A stretch of DNA of 5,171 nucleotides from Candidatus Bathyarchaeota archaeon (GTDB taxonomy: Archaea > Thermoproteota > Bathyarchaeia > TCS64), in the NCBI GenBank assembly GCA_937877765.1, contig CALGBN010000082.1, positions 1 through 5,171 of the forward strand, given 5' to 3'. This document shows, piece by piece, positions 4,759 to 5,171 of the stretch. How positions within the stretch are numbered: position 1 is the first letter of the stretch; each line of letters begins with the position of its first letter. Made by a program: the position numbers and the translations under genes. The notes beneath the pieces were generated by a model. It had not been told where the DNA came from and ran no database searches. It was given only the letters and a program-made list of their open reading frames with translations.

Positions 4759-5171
4759 CTAGAAAGAATAGGTTTGATAGTTGTTACTACAAGGTGGACC
4801 CGCAGTACATTTGAACAACCTTTTCTCGGGAACCATGAACAAAGAGGAAACCGTCTCCTCCCAGTGATCCCTGTTTTTCTCAGGGTTAGGATGATGACAG
4901 ATACTCAGTGGATGATCAAAATGGTCTGTGAGTATTTCCTTTATGCTCTCAAAGCTGTGGGCATCTGTTGAGGCTAGTTTCTCGTTTGCGATGATGTAAC
5001 GGTGTATGCTGTTTGCCTCCGATAGCACAAAGTTATCCTTGATGCTTTGCGCTCTTTCACCCACGAAGTGGTTCGTATGCGCCAAAACCCCATCACCGGG
5101 ATAAATGAATGAGACATCACCGGGGTGCGCCTCCAAGCCAACAACCACGCCCTCCCCTGCAAGCATTATAT
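4759..5171 (-). CDS. C45 family acyltransferase/hydrolase, C-terminal part
   Basis: This is the C-terminal 136 residues of a protein whose start lies beyond the window; the frame remains open at base 5171. The pattern fits the C45 group of Ntn hydrolases (isopenicillin N acyltransferase-like autoproteolytic enzymes). Numbering from the Met at 5166, hallmarks are GEGVVVGLEAHP (4-15), the GVLAHTNHF segment (26-34), LTDHFDHPLSICHH (79-92), TVSSLFMVPEKR (105-116) and CTAGPPCSNNYQTYSF at the end (120-135). The Asn in HTNHF is in the position of the conserved C45 active-site region. The nucleophile Cys created by self-cleavage lies in the missing upstream part. Bacterial and fungal members cleave or transfer acyl groups on amides, whereas archaeal substrates are unknown. 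The Met at 5166 is internal, not a start, because family homology continues in frame. It is the first visible gene of the minus-strand cluster. Confidence 0.88.
   Translation of the reverse strand, partial: IMLAGEGVVVGLEAHPGDVSFIYPGDGVLAHTNHFVGERAQSIKDNFVLSEANSIHRYIIANEKLASTDAHSFESIKEILTDHFDHPLSICHHPNPEKNRDHWEETVSSLFMVPEKRLFKCTAGPPCSNNYQTYSF

Noticed and set aside
4723..4971. A plus-strand open frame of 82 codons opposite the C45 gene
   Set aside because: The minus-strand frame has clear C45 family motifs across the same bases; this one shows no recognisable features.
4974..5162. A second minus-strand open frame overlapping the C45 region
   Set aside because: It is the same strand in another frame, rich in Arg, Trp and Ser as expected of an out-of-frame shadow, and lacks any motif.
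71..5171. CRISPR arrays, insertion sequences, rRNA or attachment sites
   Set aside because: I saw no regularly spaced repeats, terminal inverted repeats, rRNA segments, or duplicated tRNA 3' end that would support any of these.

Overview
The window looks like the end of a metagenome- or single-cell-derived contig from an archaeon. The first 70 bases are not biological: they are a complete Illumina P5/Nextera i5 adapter, index and Tn5 mosaic end left on the contig. Genomic sequence begins at base 71, only 12 bases past the stop codon of the first gene. The archaeal assignment rests on TATA-like boxes placed where an archaeal promoter would make leaderless or nearly leaderless mRNAs, the lack of convincing Shine-Dalgarno sites, use of TTG starts, and the family content (AIM24/TIGR00266, C45 acyltransferase-like, archaeal-style HAD and MFS proteins). 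An Asgard archaeon such as a Thorarchaeon is my guess; this is weak inference.

Layout. On the minus strand, 83-1339 encodes a 12-helix MFS transporter and 1453-1884 a VOC (glyoxalase/dioxygenase fold) protein. At 1927-2002 (minus) lies a tRNA-Ala(UGC) with the G3-U70 identity pair and an encoded CCA. A short divergent promoter region (about 2003-2086) separates it from a plus-strand canonical HAD phosphatase (2087-2752). That gene overlaps tail-to-tail by 15 bp with a minus-strand HAD-like protein (2738-3457) whose catalytic DxD motif reads DxW.

Upstream of that second HAD gene is a compact minus-strand cluster, in transcription order: a C45-family acyltransferase/hydrolase cut by the window edge (4759-5171), a 43-residue single-helix membrane protein starting at TTG (4575-4706), a zinc-ribbon plus membrane protein of the TM2 type (4213-4575), an AIM24/TIGR00266 protein starting at TTG (3458-4156), and the DxW HAD protein. 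The small protein and the zinc-ribbon gene share one base (TAATG), and the AIM24 stop abuts the HAD start (TAGATG), so at least these two pairs are probably translationally coupled.

How the genes might work together: two of the five cluster products are predicted membrane proteins, one is an Ntn-hydrolase relative, and AIM24 proteins are poorly understood but linked to membranes in mitochondria. A membrane-associated function is conceivable but not shown. I saw no CRISPR array, insertion sequence, rRNA or integration site. The most noteworthy items are the adapter remnant, the unannotated small membrane protein, the altered HAD motif, and a switch in third-codon-position composition inside several genes.
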